DNA from: Enhydrobacter sp.
GTDB lineage: Bacteria; Pseudomonadota; Alphaproteobacteria; Reyranellales; Reyranellaceae
Assembly (NCBI RefSeq): GCF_030246845.1
Contig: NZ_CP126889.1
Coordinates: forward strand, 1,364,001-1,428,000
DNA length: 64,000 bases
Direction: 5' to 3'
The first letter of the stretch is position 1, and each line of letters begins with the position of its first letter. Shown here piece after piece: positions 17,283 through 26,188 of this stretch. The notes under the pieces were generated by a model. It did no database searches. It was not told the DNA's origin and saw only the letters and a list, made by a program, of their open reading frames with translations. The translations under genes and the position numbers were made by a program.

Positions 17283-20078
17283 ATGCTGAGCCTCGGCGCC
17301 TTCGCCTTCGCAGCCCCCGGCATGCTGGCGCTGCTGCTCGTGCTGCCGGTGATCTACTGGCTGCTGCGCATGATCCCGCCGCTGCCGCGGCTGGTGCGCT
17401 TTCCGGCGATCCGTCTCCTGATGGGGCTGGAGCCGACCGAGCAGACGCCGATGAAGATGCCGTGGTGGCTTCTGCTGCTGCGGCTCCTGCTCGCCATCGC
17501 CCTGATCGTCGCCATGGCAAAGCCCATCCTCAATCCGCAGGCCGATCTTCCCGGCAAGGGACCGCTCCTGCTGGTGATCGACGACGGCTGGGCGTCGGCG
17601 CCGGGCTGGACGGCGCGCCTCGCCCACGCCGAGCGTTTGATCGACCGCGCCGAGCGTGGCGGGCGCCCGGTCGTGCTGATGGGCACCGCGCCCGCGCCGG
17701 TCGATGCGCCGGCGATGAAGCAGGGCGCCTTGCGACCCGAGGAAGCGCGCACGCTGCTGCGCGCGATGCGGCCCAAGCCCTGGCCGACCGACCGCGCCGC
17801 CGCGGTCAATCAGCTCGACCGCATGCAGGTCGATGCCAACGCCTATGCCGTGTGGCTGAGCGACGGCCTCGAGGATGCGGGCGCCGACAAGCTGAGCACC
17901 CGGCTGCGCCGGTTCTCCGGCCTCGAGGTGGTGCTGCCCGACCAGGCGACGATGCCGCTGGTGCTGCTGCCGCCCGACGCCGAGGGCCGCGATCTCAAGG
18001 TGCACGCGCTGCGGCCGCAGGCCAACGGCCCGCGCAAGGCCGCGGTCCGCGCCGAGGACGAGCAGGGCCGCGTCGTGGCCCGCATCGACCTCGACTTTCC
18101 GGCCACGGGCACTCGGGGCGAAGGCGTCCTGGCGGCGCCGGTCGAATTGCGCAACCGCATCGCGCGCCTCGACATCGAAGGCCAGGGCGGCGCGGGCAGC
18201 ACAGTGCTACTGGACGAGCGCAGCCGTCGCCGGCCGGTCTCGATCCTGGGCGAGCGCGCCGCGGCCAGCGGCCAGCCGTTGCTGCAGGAAGTCTACTTCC
18301 TCCAGCGCGCGCTCGAGCCCTATGTGAGCCTGAGCATCGGCGATCGCGAGAAGGTCGTGACGCACAACACCGCGGTCCTGCTGATTCCCGACAGCTCGGC
18401 GCCCTCGCCCCACGACCGCGAGGAGATCGCCAAGTGGATCGAGCAGGGCGGCGTGGCCGTGCGCTTCGCCGGCCCCAACCTCGCGGCAGGCGGCGACAAT
18501 CTCGTGCCTGTGCCGCTTCGCCTGGGCGATCGCTCGCTGGGCGGCGTCATGAGCTGGGGCACGCCGGCGACGCTCGCCGACTTCCCGTCCAACAGCCCGT
18601 TCTTCGGCATCCCGATCCCGAAGGACGTGCGCATCTCCCAGCAGGTGCTGGCCGAGCCCACGCCCGACCTCAGCGACAAGACCTGGGCGCGCCTCAGCGA
18701 CGGCACGCCCCTGGTCACCGCCGAAAAGCGCGGCAAGGGGTATCTCGTGCTGGTACACACGACCGCCAACACCAACTGGAGCAACCTCGCGCTCTCGGGG
18801 CTCTTCGTCGACATGCTGCAGCGGCTGGTGCTGCTGTCGCGCGGCATCGCGGGCGACGGCGTCAACAAGGCGCTGAAGCCCTGGCGCACGCTCGACGGCT
18901 TCGGCCGGCTCGGCGCGCCGCCCGCCGGCGTGCAGATGCTGCCGGCCGACGCGAACAGAACCTTCAGGCCGAAGCCGACCACGCCGCCCGGTCTTTATGG
19001 TGACGAGAACGCCCATGTGGCGTTCAATCTGGGAGACCATGTCGACGTTCCCAAACCGCTGGTGCTGCCCGCGGGAGTCGCGACCGACCGCCTGTCCGAG
19101 GGCGGCGAGACCGACCTGTCGCGCTGGTGCCTGCTTGTGGCGACGATCTTGCTGCTGAGCGACTTCCTGATCTCGCTGTGGCTGCGGGGAATGCTGCCGC
19201 GCGCCGTCCGGCTGCGCCGTGCAGCGACGGCAGCCGTCCTGATGGCGCTCGTCGGCCTGCTCGCCAGCCCGCCCAATGCGCAGGCGCAGACCACCTCGTC
19301 GAGCGAGCGGCAGGTGCAGACCGCCGCGGCCCCGAACGAGGACAAGGCGCCGCCCGCCCTGTCCGAACAGGAAGCCTTGCGCGGTGCGCTGGACGTGCGC
19401 CTCGCCTATATCGTCACGGGGAACAAGGACGTCGACGACACCAGCCGCGCCGGCCTCGAAGGGCTGAGCGAGGTGCTGCGCAGCCGCACCTCAGTCGAGC
19501 CCGCCGATCCCGTCGGCCTCGATCTCGACCGCGACGAGCCGCGCCTCTTCCCGCTGATCTACTGGCCCATCACCTCGACCCAGCCCAACCTGTCGCCGCG
19601 CGCATCGGCCGCCCTGGATCGCTATCTGCGGACCGGCGGCATCGTCTTCGTCGACACCCGCGACCAGCAGATGAGCTTCGACCGGCCGGCCAACGGCAAT
19701 CCCGACCTGAAGCGGCTGCTGGGCGCGATCGAGCTGCCGCCGCTGGTCGCCATGCCGTCGGACTACGTGCTGACCAAGTCGTTCTATCTCCTGTCCGACA
19801 TGCCCGGCCGCTGGCAGGGCGGCAAGATCTGGATCGAGGCGGGCAACGGCCGCGTGAACGACGGCGTCGCCACCATCATGATCGGCTCGAACGACTATGC
19901 GGGCGCCTGGGCGATCGATCAGCGCGGCCGCGGCCTCCTGCCGGTCTCGCCAGGCGGCGAGACGCAGCGCGAGATGGCGTTCCGCTTCGGCGTGAACCTC
20001 GTCATGGTGGCGCTGACCGGCAACTACAAGGATGACGCCGTCCACGTCCAGGACATCATGCAGAGGCTGCGCCGATGA
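17283..20078 (+). CDS. BatA-domain/DUF4159 membrane protein
   Basis: A 931-residue envelope protein. It opens with the BatA (aerotolerance N-terminal) module: a first helix, the MIPPLPRLVRFPAIRLL segment, then a second helix (about residues 60-80). A long middle part includes a GATase-like/VWA-like region. Another helix pair near 620-650 and 660-680 precedes the C-terminal DUF4159 domain (about 710-930, VRLAYIVTGNKDVDD to NLVMVALTGNYKDDAVH). DUF4159 is a presumed extracytoplasmic ligand domain of unknown role. The stop overlaps the next start as ATGA. Confidence 0.88.
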   Translation: MLSLGAFAFAAPGMLALLLVLPVIYWLLRMIPPLPRLVRFPAIRLLMGLEPTEQTPMKMPWWLLLLRLLLAIALIVAMAKPILNPQADLPGKGPLLLVIDDGWASAPGWTARLAHAERLIDRAERGGRPVVLMGTAPAPVDAPAMKQGALRPEEARTLLRAMRPKPWPTDRAAAVNQLDRMQVDANAYAVWLSDGLEDAGADKLSTRLRRFSGLEVVLPDQATMPLVLLPPDAEGRDLKVHALRPQANGPRKAAVRAEDEQGRVVARIDLDFPATGTRGEGVLAAPVELRNRIARLDIEGQGGAGSTVLLDERSRRRPVSILGERAAASGQPLLQEVYFLQRALEPYVSLSIGDREKVVTHNTAVLLIPDSSAPSPHDREEIAKWIEQGGVAVRFAGPNLAAGGDNLVPVPLRLGDRSLGGVMSWGTPATLADFPSNSPFFGIPIPKDVRISQQVLAEPTPDLSDKTWARLSDGTPLVTAEKRGKGYLVLVHTTANTNWSNLALSGLFVDMLQRLVLLSRGIAGDGVNKALKPWRTLDGFGRLGAPPAGVQMLPADANRTFRPKPTTPPGLYGDENAHVAFNLGDHVDVPKPLVLPAGVATDRLSEGGETDLSRWCLLVATILLLSDFLISLWLRGMLPRAVRLRRAATAAVLMALVGLLASPPNAQAQTTSSSERQVQTAAAPNEDKAPPALSEQEALRGALDVRLAYIVTGNKDVDDTSRAGLEGLSEVLRSRTSVEPADPVGLDLDRDEPRLFPLIYWPITSTQPNLSPRASAALDRYLRTGGIVFVDTRDQQMSFDRPANGNPDLKRLLGAIELPPLVAMPSDYVLTKSFYLLSDMPGRWQGGKIWIEAGNGRVNDGVATIMIGSNDYAGAWAIDQRGRGLLPVSPGGETQREMAFRFGVNLVMVALTGNYKDDAVHVQDIMQRLRR

Positions 20079-22174
20079 ACATGTCGTCGGCCGTCTCCGT
20101 CGCCTTCGATCCGCTGCTGTCCTGGACGGTGCTGGCGGTGCTGGGCGGCATCGGCCTGCTGCTGGTGCTGGCCGGCCTGCGCGCCGGCGCGCGCGGCACG
20201 CTGTGGCGGCTGGGCGCGGTGGCGGTCGTGCTGGCCGCGCTCTCAAATCCATCGCTGGTGGAGGAGAAGCGCAAGCCGATCGCCGACGTGGTGCAGATCA
20301 TGGTCGACGACAGCGATTCGATGTCGATCGGCGACCGTCGCCAGCAGGTCCAGGCCGCGCGCGAGATGCTGAAGCGCAAGTTCGGCCAGGAGCAGGGCCT
20401 CGAGGTGCGCGAAGCCGTGCTGCCGCCCTCGCATATCCAGCTCGGCAGCGAGCGGCCCGGCGGCACGCGGCTGATCGAGGCGATGCGGTCGGCGTTGGTC
20501 GACGTGCCGCCGGAGCGCCTGGCGGGCGTCGTGCTGCTGACCGACGGCCAGGTCCACGACGTGCCGCCCGCGCTGCCGCCCGAGCTGGGCGGCGCGCCGC
20601 TGCATGCGCTGATCGCCGGCAAGAAAGGCGAGCGCGACCGGCTGATCACGGTCGAGCAGGCGCCGCGCTTCGGCGTGGTCGGCCACCAGGTGACGGCCAA
20701 GTTCAAGGTCGACGATCCCGCCGGCGGCACCGCACCGGTGACGGTGACGGTGGGCGGCGAGGTCGTGCGCCGCATGCAGGTGCCGGTCGGCAAGCCGGTC
20801 GAGCTTCCGCTCACCGTCACCAATCCCGGCGAGAACATCGTCGAGCTGGAAACGGCGCCCGGCCCGAGCGAGCTGACGCTCGACAACAACCGCGCCATCT
20901 TCACCATCAACGGCGTGCGCGATCGCCTGCGCGTGCTGCTGGTGTCGGGCGAGCCCTATCAGGGCGAGCGGGCGTGGCGCAATCTCCTGAAGAGCGATCC
21001 GGCCGTCGATCTGGTGCACTTCACCATCCTGCGCACGCCGCAGAAGGACGACTTCACGCCGGTGCGCGAGCTGTCGCTGATCGTCTTCCCGATGCGCGAG
21101 CTGTTCGAGCAGAAGCTGAAGGAATTCGACCTCATCATCTTCGACCGCTACGAGTCGGGGAACCTGATCACGCGCGAGTATTTCCGCAATATCGCCGACT
21201 ACGTGAAGGAAGGCGGCGCCCTGCTCGTCTCCGTCGGTCCGGTCTTCGCCACCCAGCGCTCGCTCTATCGCTCGCCGCTCGGCGCCATCCTGCCGGCCTC
21301 GCCCACCGGCGATGTGCTGGAGCAGGGCTTCAAGCCGAAGGTCACCGATATCGGCCGGCGCCATCCGGTGACGGCCGACCTGCCGCAGGAGGGCGCGCCC
21401 GGCAAGGAGCCGCAATGGGGCCGCTGGTTCCGCGTCGTCACCTCCCATGCCGACCGTGGCCATACAATTCTCTCCGGCGCCAACGACCAGCCGTTGGTGG
21501 TGCTCGACCGCGTGGGCAAGGGCCGTGTCGCGGAGGTCCTGTCCGACCAGCTCTGGCTCTGGAACCGCGGCATCGACGGCGGCGGGCCGCAGCCCGAGCT
21601 GGTGCGCCGCACCGCGCACTGGCTGATGAAGGAACCCGATCTCGAGGAGGAGGCGCTGCGCGCCAAGGCGGTCGGCGGCCATATCGAGATCACGCGCCGC
21701 ACACTGGCCGCCACCTTCCCCGACGTCACCATGACCGCGCCCGGCACACCGCCCAACGGCGGCGCCCAGCGCAAGCTCAAGCTCACCGAGGTCGAGCCCG
21801 GTCTCGGCCGCATCGTGGTCGATGTCGACAAGCCCGGCCTCTATCGCTTCGACGACGGAACGCTGCGCACCGTCGCCGCCGTGGGCAATCCCGATCCGCT
21901 GGAATTCTCCGATGTGCGCGCCACCGACCAGAAGCTGAAGCCGCTGGTCGAGGCCTCGAACGGCGCGCTGATCTGGCTCAGCGACCATCCCAACCCCGAG
22001 ATCCGCTCGGTGCGGCCCGGCCGCGCCGCCGGCGGCACCGACTGGATCGGGTTGCGTCGCAACGAGGGCTACACCGTCACCGGCATCAACCAGACTCCGC
22101 TCCTGCCCGGTATCCTCGTCGCCGTCGCCTTCCTGCTGGCGCTCGGCAGTGCCTGGTGGCGCGAGGGACGGTAG
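20075..22174 (+). CDS. VWA-like membrane protein with glutamine-amidotransferase-like fold
   Basis: A 699-residue protein with N-terminal helices (about residues 14-32 and 42-58), then a region whose VDDSDSMSIGDRR looks like a von Willebrand A metal site (D-x-S-x-S). The middle carries a class I glutamine-amidotransferase-like Rossmann domain (RLRVLLVSGEPYQGERAWRN onward) without the catalytic cysteine. A final helix sits near residues 672-690. It ends the MoxR/DUF58/DUF4159 set, translationally coupled to the gene before. The role is inferred to be envelope-related; the substrate or partner is unknown. Confidence 0.83.
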   Translation: MNMSSAVSVAFDPLLSWTVLAVLGGIGLLLVLAGLRAGARGTLWRLGAVAVVLAALSNPSLVEEKRKPIADVVQIMVDDSDSMSIGDRRQQVQAAREMLKRKFGQEQGLEVREAVLPPSHIQLGSERPGGTRLIEAMRSALVDVPPERLAGVVLLTDGQVHDVPPALPPELGGAPLHALIAGKKGERDRLITVEQAPRFGVVGHQVTAKFKVDDPAGGTAPVTVTVGGEVVRRMQVPVGKPVELPLTVTNPGENIVELETAPGPSELTLDNNRAIFTINGVRDRLRVLLVSGEPYQGERAWRNLLKSDPAVDLVHFTILRTPQKDDFTPVRELSLIVFPMRELFEQKLKEFDLIIFDRYESGNLITREYFRNIADYVKEGGALLVSVGPVFATQRSLYRSPLGAILPASPTGDVLEQGFKPKVTDIGRRHPVTADLPQEGAPGKEPQWGRWFRVVTSHADRGHTILSGANDQPLVVLDRVGKGRVAEVLSDQLWLWNRGIDGGGPQPELVRRTAHWLMKEPDLEEEALRAKAVGGHIEITRRTLAATFPDVTMTAPGTPPNGGAQRKLKLTEVEPGLGRIVVDVDKPGLYRFDDGTLRTVAAVGNPDPLEFSDVRATDQKLKPLVEASNGALIWLSDHPNPEIRSVRPGRAAGGTDWIGLRRNEGYTVTGINQTPLLPGILVAVAFLLALGSAWWREGR

Positions 22175-22246
22175 CTTCATTTCGGATTTCGGCGAAACAT
22201 CGTACAGCCGTTTCCCGGCAGGGTTCTCACGGAAGGAGGACGGACC

Positions 22247-22693
22247 ATGGACACGCAGCACCATCTTCAGCCGGACGACAGCGCCGCCATCGAGGCGGCG
22301 CGGCGCATCTATCATGCCTGGGACGACGCGCTCGGCCGCAAGGATATCGAGGCGTCCCTCGCCCTCTATGCCGAGGACTGCACGCTTGAAAGCCCGCTGG
22401 TCCGCCACCTGCTGGGTTCCGACAGCGGCGTGGTGCAGGGCAAGGCGGACCTGCGCGCCTTCGTCGAGAAGGTCTTCAGGACCCAGCCGCCGCAAAGGAA
22501 ACGTCATCGCCACGGCTTCTTCACCGATGGTCGCCGGTTGATGTGGGAATATCCCCGCGTCGGCCCGGACGGCGATCAGTTCGATCTGGTCGAGGTCATG
22601 GAGCTGAAGGATGGACTCATCCAACACCATCGCGTCTATTGGGGATGGTTCGGCAGCAAGCATCTGCAGGATGGCGGCCATCGCGGCCCGTAG
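22247..22693 (+). CDS. SnoaL-like/NTF2-family protein
   Basis: A 148-residue protein with the NTF2-like layout: an opening helix (IEAARRIYHAWDDALGRKD), the ASLALYAEDCTLESP strand that lines the pocket, and late strands (LVEVMELKDGLIQHHRVYWG). Members include cyclases, isomerases and dehydratases as well as non-enzymes, so the sequence does not give a reaction. A strong Shine-Dalgarno (GGAAGGAGGA) precedes ATG 22247. It stands alone, 72 bp after the VWA gene. Confidence 0.83.
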   Translation: MDTQHHLQPDDSAAIEAARRIYHAWDDALGRKDIEASLALYAEDCTLESPLVRHLLGSDSGVVQGKADLRAFVEKVFRTQPPQRKRHRHGFFTDGRRLMWEYPRVGPDGDQFDLVEVMELKDGLIQHHRVYWGWFGSKHLQDGGHRGP

Positions 22694-22798
22694 CTCCGCC
22701 CCGCGCTTCGACGCGGGAAGGAGGAGAATGCGCGCTTACCAATCCGAAACTTGATCCCATGCGGTCAGGGGGCCATCTCGGGGGCCGAGAGGTATCCC

Positions 22799-23515
22799 AT
22801 GATTGAACGCAGGCCCTTCGAGAAACTGGGCAAGTCGAACCACGGCTGGCTCAACGCCAACTTCCATTTCAGCTTCGCGGAGTATCGCGATCCGGCGCGG
22901 GTGCACTGGGGCGCGCTGCGCGTGTGGAACAACGACCGCATCGCACCGCAGTCCGGCTTCCCGCCGCACCCCCATCGCGACATGGAGATCGTGACCTATG
23001 TCATCCGGGGAGCGATCACCCATCAGGATCATCTGGGCAACCAGGGCCGCACCGAAGCGGGCCAGATCCAGGTGATGAGCGCGGGCAACGGCATCCAGCA
23101 CGCCGAATACAACATGGAGCAGGCCGAGACCGAGCTGTTCCAGATCTGGATCCTGCCCAACAAGGAAGGCGTGCCGCCGCGCTGGGAGACCGTACAGTTC
23201 CCGGCCGAGGCGCGCGACGGCAAGCTGGTGCCGCTGGCCTCCGGCCGCGGCCACGAGGGCGCGATCCCGCTTTATGCCGATGGGACGCTGTTCGCCGGGA
23301 CACTGAAGGCAGGCCAGTCGATCCGCCAGAAGCTCGACCGCAAGCCCGCCTATCTCGTGCCGGCCAAGGGCAGGATCGAGGTCGTGGGCCGGGACGGCAA
23401 GCCTGTCGCCGCAAATGCACGCGACGGCATCGCCGTGGTCGACGAGCCGGAGATCGAGCTCAAGGCGAGCGAGGACGCCGAGATTGTGCTGGTCGAAACG
23501 GACAGGCTGAACTGA
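22799..23515 (+). CDS. Pirin family protein
   Basis: Bicupin of the pirin/YhaK group. The 238 residues have the metal-binding pattern of the first cupin: FPPHPHRDMEIVTYV, then HQDHLGN, then GIQHAEYN, giving the three histidines and one glutamate that hold the metal in pirins. Some relatives have quercetin 2,3-dioxygenase activity; others are regulatory. ATG 22799 (MIERRPFEKLG) matches family starts, while an upstream in-frame start would add 16 unlike residues. A terminator follows at 23541. Confidence 0.9.
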   Translation: MIERRPFEKLGKSNHGWLNANFHFSFAEYRDPARVHWGALRVWNNDRIAPQSGFPPHPHRDMEIVTYVIRGAITHQDHLGNQGRTEAGQIQVMSAGNGIQHAEYNMEQAETELFQIWILPNKEGVPPRWETVQFPAEARDGKLVPLASGRGHEGAIPLYADGTLFAGTLKAGQSIRQKLDRKPAYLVPAKGRIEVVGRDGKPVAANARDGIAVVDEPEIELKASEDAEIVLVETDRLN

Positions 23516-23540
23516 GCTCGGCTTGCGTTGACGGTCGAGA

Positions 23541-23574
23541 CCGGGCGGGCTTTGATCCGCCCGGTTTTCGTTTG
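23541..23574 (+). terminator. Rho-independent terminator after the pirin gene
   Basis: 8-bp perfect stem CCGGGCGG/CCGCCCGG with an 8-base loop, followed by TTTTCGTTTG. The next gene's Shine-Dalgarno begins immediately after it. Confidence 0.8.
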
Positions 23575-23584
23575 GGAGAAGAGC

Positions 23585-24358
23585 ATGGCCTACAGGGGCT
23601 TCGATCTGACCGGCAAGGTGGCGCTGGTGACGGGCGGCAATGGCGGCATCGGCCTCGGCATGGCGGATGCGCTGGCCGAGGCGGGCGCCGATGTCTGCAT
23701 CTGGGGCACGCGCGTGGAGAAGAACGAGAAGGCCGTGGCCCAGCTCAGGAAGCACGGCCGCAAGGTCCATGCCCAGACCGTCGATGTCGGCGACGAGAAG
23801 CAGGTCGAGGCCGCCTTCGCCGAGACGCTGAAGGTGATGGGCCATGTCGACAATTGCGTCGCCAACGCCGGCGTCTCGGGCCGCGGCAAGGGCTCGATCC
23901 TCGAGATGGACTACGAGGAATGGCGCCGCGTCCTGCGCGTCAATCTCGACGGCGTTTTCTTCACCTTCCGGACAGCGGCCAAGCACATGGTCGAGCGCGG
24001 CAAGGGCGGCTCGCTGGTGGCGATGGCCAGTACGGCGGCGATCGAAGGGGCCGCCCGTTCCAGCCATTACGGCGCCAGCAAGGGTGGCGTCTGCGCCATG
24101 GTGCGGGCGCTCGCGGTCGAGCTCGCCCGCTACAACATCACCGTGAACTCGATCCTGCCGGGCTGGATCGAGACCGAGATGACGGCCAACGCCTTCGCCA
24201 ACCCCAAGTTCTCGGGCAACGTCATGCCGCGCATCCCCGAGCGGCGCTGGGGCGTCGGCGGCGATTTCGGGCCGATCGCGGTCTATCTGGCGAGCGACGC
24301 CACGCGATACACGACAGGGCGCGACTTCGTCATCGATGGCGGCTATACCCTGTTCTAG
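23585..24358 (+). CDS. SDR-family oxidoreductase
   Basis: Classical short-chain dehydrogenase/reductase of 257 residues. The cofactor loop is VTGGNGGIGLGMADAL (TGxxxGxG). The NAG-like motif reads ANAGVSG. Catalytic Ser-Tyr-Lys is visible as MASTAAIEG, then HYGASKGG (Y-x3-K). The ending DFVIDGGYTLF is typical of the 3-oxoacyl reductase/glucose dehydrogenase-like branch. ATG 23585 has GGGAGAAG upstream. NAD(P)-dependent oxidation or reduction is certain in kind, but the substrate is not known. Confidence 0.92.
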   Translation: MAYRGFDLTGKVALVTGGNGGIGLGMADALAEAGADVCIWGTRVEKNEKAVAQLRKHGRKVHAQTVDVGDEKQVEAAFAETLKVMGHVDNCVANAGVSGRGKGSILEMDYEEWRRVLRVNLDGVFFTFRTAAKHMVERGKGGSLVAMASTAAIEGAARSSHYGASKGGVCAMVRALAVELARYNITVNSILPGWIETEMTANAFANPKFSGNVMPRIPERRWGVGGDFGPIAVYLASDATRYTTGRDFVIDGGYTLF

Positions 24359-24385
24359 ATCTCGAAGCGGCAGGGGAGTGAGGCA

Positions 24386-24907
24386 ATGAACAAATGGGCG
24401 AGCGTGGCGGGGCTTTTCCTCGCCTTGGCAACCGCGCCGGTGTGGGCACAGACGACCAAGACGACGGCCACGGTCAAGCCAGTGCCGGCGAACGGCGAGA
24501 GCCGCTATGTCGGCTACTACTATCCCAAGCCGACCTCGACCGAGACCTACACCTCGCAGCTCAAGACGATCGAGGGTGCCGGCCGCGCCGAGCGCATCCA
24601 GTTCGTGACGGTGGTGTCGCAGGGCACGCTGCAGTCGAACTATCGCGTGCCCTATGCCGTGTTCGCCAAGGGCGACAAGGGCGACCACCTGATCATCGTG
24701 GGCCTGCAGTCGGGCGAGCTGAACACGGTCTACCGGATCCGGGCGCTGCTCGCCAACATGACGACCATGTCGCGCACCTCGCCCTTCTTCCAGGAGCATA
24801 CCGTCGCCGAGGATGCGACCTTCTTCGATCTCCTGAAGCTGCTCGGCTTCCACGACGTCACCGTTACCGACGGCGAGAAGATCACGCACCAGGTGACGAT
24901 CAAGTAA
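24386..24907 (+). CDS. Secreted protein of unknown function
   Basis: 173 residues with a clear signal peptide ending in APVWAQ. The mature protein of about 150 residues is polar and has no cysteine; it contains several tyrosines near the start (SRYVGYYYPKPTSTETY). I recognise no domain. A good Shine-Dalgarno (GGGGAGTG) precedes the ATG, and the gene follows the SDR gene by 27 bp, so it is probably co-transcribed. A periplasmic or outer-envelope location is inferred from the signal peptide only. Confidence 0.75.
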   Translation: MNKWASVAGLFLALATAPVWAQTTKTTATVKPVPANGESRYVGYYYPKPTSTETYTSQLKTIEGAGRAERIQFVTVVSQGTLQSNYRVPYAVFAKGDKGDHLIIVGLQSGELNTVYRIRALLANMTTMSRTSPFFQEHTVAEDATFFDLLKLLGFHDVTVTDGEKITHQVTIK

Positions 24908-24918
24908 ATTCCAGAATG

Positions 24919-24992
24919 GTGTCATCCCGAGCGCAGCGAGGGATCTTTCGCAACGCCGACCAAGGGTTCCTCGCTTGCGCTCGGGATTACAC
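24919..24992. repeat. Palindromic intergenic repeat (copy C)
   Basis: Imperfect palindrome with arms GTCATCCCGAGCGCAGCGAG and CTCGCTTGCGCTCGGGATTA. It belongs to the same family as 3084-3160 and 30269-30341 and lies between two convergent genes. Confidence 0.75.
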
Positions 24993-25038
24993 AGCAGTGG
25001 CCGGAGCGCGAGATCTGTTTCTCGTTCGTGGCACGCTC

Positions 25039-26031
25039 TTATGAGCTTGCCTCCATCTCGAGCACGACCTTGCCGACGACCTTGCGATCGAGGAGCGCCT
25101 GGAAGGCGTCGGCAGCCCGGTCGAGAGGAAAGCGGTGCGAGATGTGCGGGCGCATGACACCGAGGGCGGCGAGCCGCGGCAGCTCTTCCAGGTAGTCCCG
25201 TCCCAGCTTGGGCGAGAGGCGTCGGACCGTCTCGCCGGCCCGCACCCCCAGCACCGACAGCCCCTTGATCAGCACATGGTTGGACATGATCCGGCTCGGC
25301 CCGCCAGAGGTGAACCCCACCACCAGCAGCCGCGCCCCGTAGGCGGCCGCGCGCATCGATTTCTCCAGCACCTCGCCGCCCACCGGATCGTAGATCACGT
25401 CGGCGCCCTTGCCGGCGGTCAGCGCCTTCACCGCGGCCACGAAATCGGCTGTGCGGTAATTCACGACCTCGTCGGCGCCGTGCGCCTTCACGACGGCGAG
25501 ACGGGCATCGTCGCTGCCGGTCGCGATCACATGCGCGCCGAGATGCTTGCCGAGCTGCACGGCGGCGAGCCCGACGCCGCCCGAGGCCCCGTGCACCAGC
25601 AGCACCTCGCCTTCCCCCAGCCGGGCGCGATGGACCAGCGAATGATAGGCGGTCTGCGCGCCGACGCGAAAACCCGCGCCTTCGGCATAGGACCAGCCGT
25701 CGGGCAGGCGCAGCAACGGGCTCTTGACCGAAACCTTGACGAACTGGGCAAAGGCGCCGGGCCGCACGCCGAAGATCACGCGGTCGCCCTTGCGCCAGCC
25801 CGCGACCTCGGCACCGAGCGCGTGGATCGCGCCCGCGCCTTCGACGCCGGGCGTGAACGGAAGCTCGGGCCTGTGCTGGTAGCTGCCGGCCACCATGAGC
25901 ACGTCGGGAAAGTTGACGCCCGCGGCACCGACCCTGATCACGACTTCGCCCGGCCCAGGCTCGGGAACCGGGCGCTCCTCGACCTTCAGGACGGACGGAT
26001 CGCCCAGCCGGTCGCAGACCACGGCGTGCAT
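25039..26031 (-). CDS. NADPH:quinone oxidoreductase-like zinc-independent MDR protein
   Basis: Medium-chain dehydrogenase/reductase of the quinone oxidoreductase group (about 330 residues from ATG 26031). Domain order: GroES-like half with FTPGVEGAGAI, then the Rossmann half with LVHGASGGVGLAAVQLGKHLGA (NADPH loop). No structural or catalytic zinc cysteines are seen, as expected for QOR proteins. An in-frame GTG at 26049 would add six residues. The likely reaction is NADPH-dependent reduction of quinones or enones; the true substrate is unknown. Confidence 0.88.
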   Translation of the reverse strand: MHAVVCDRLGDPSVLKVEERPVPEPGPGEVVIRVGAAGVNFPDVLMVAGSYQHRPELPFTPGVEGAGAIHALGAEVAGWRKGDRVIFGVRPGAFAQFVKVSVKSPLLRLPDGWSYAEGAGFRVGAQTAYHSLVHRARLGEGEVLLVHGASGGVGLAAVQLGKHLGAHVIATGSDDARLAVVKAHGADEVVNYRTADFVAAVKALTAGKGADVIYDPVGGEVLEKSMRAAAYGARLLVVGFTSGGPSRIMSNHVLIKGLSVLGVRAGETVRRLSPKLGRDYLEELPRLAALGVMRPHISHRFPLDRAADAFQALLDRKVVGKVVLEMEASS

Positions 26032-26080
26032 GGCGCTAACGGCCGTCACGGGAGGCGGAGTCGTCCGCGATCCGACCTCT

Positions 26081-26171
26081 TGTCATCCTGAGCGCAGCGA
26101 AGGATCCCATGGCGATAGCGACCGATCTACTCGTTGAAATGGCAGGAGGTCCTTCGCTTCACTTAGGACGA
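26081..26171. repeat. Degenerate palindromic intergenic repeat (copy D)
   Basis: Left arm TGTCATCCTGAGCGCAGCGA and right arm GGTCCTTCGCTTCACTTAGG pair loosely. The central part (26108-26148) differs from the other copies, suggesting an old or rearranged member. Confidence 0.55.
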
Positions 26172-26188
26172 CGAAGTTGGATTGCGAG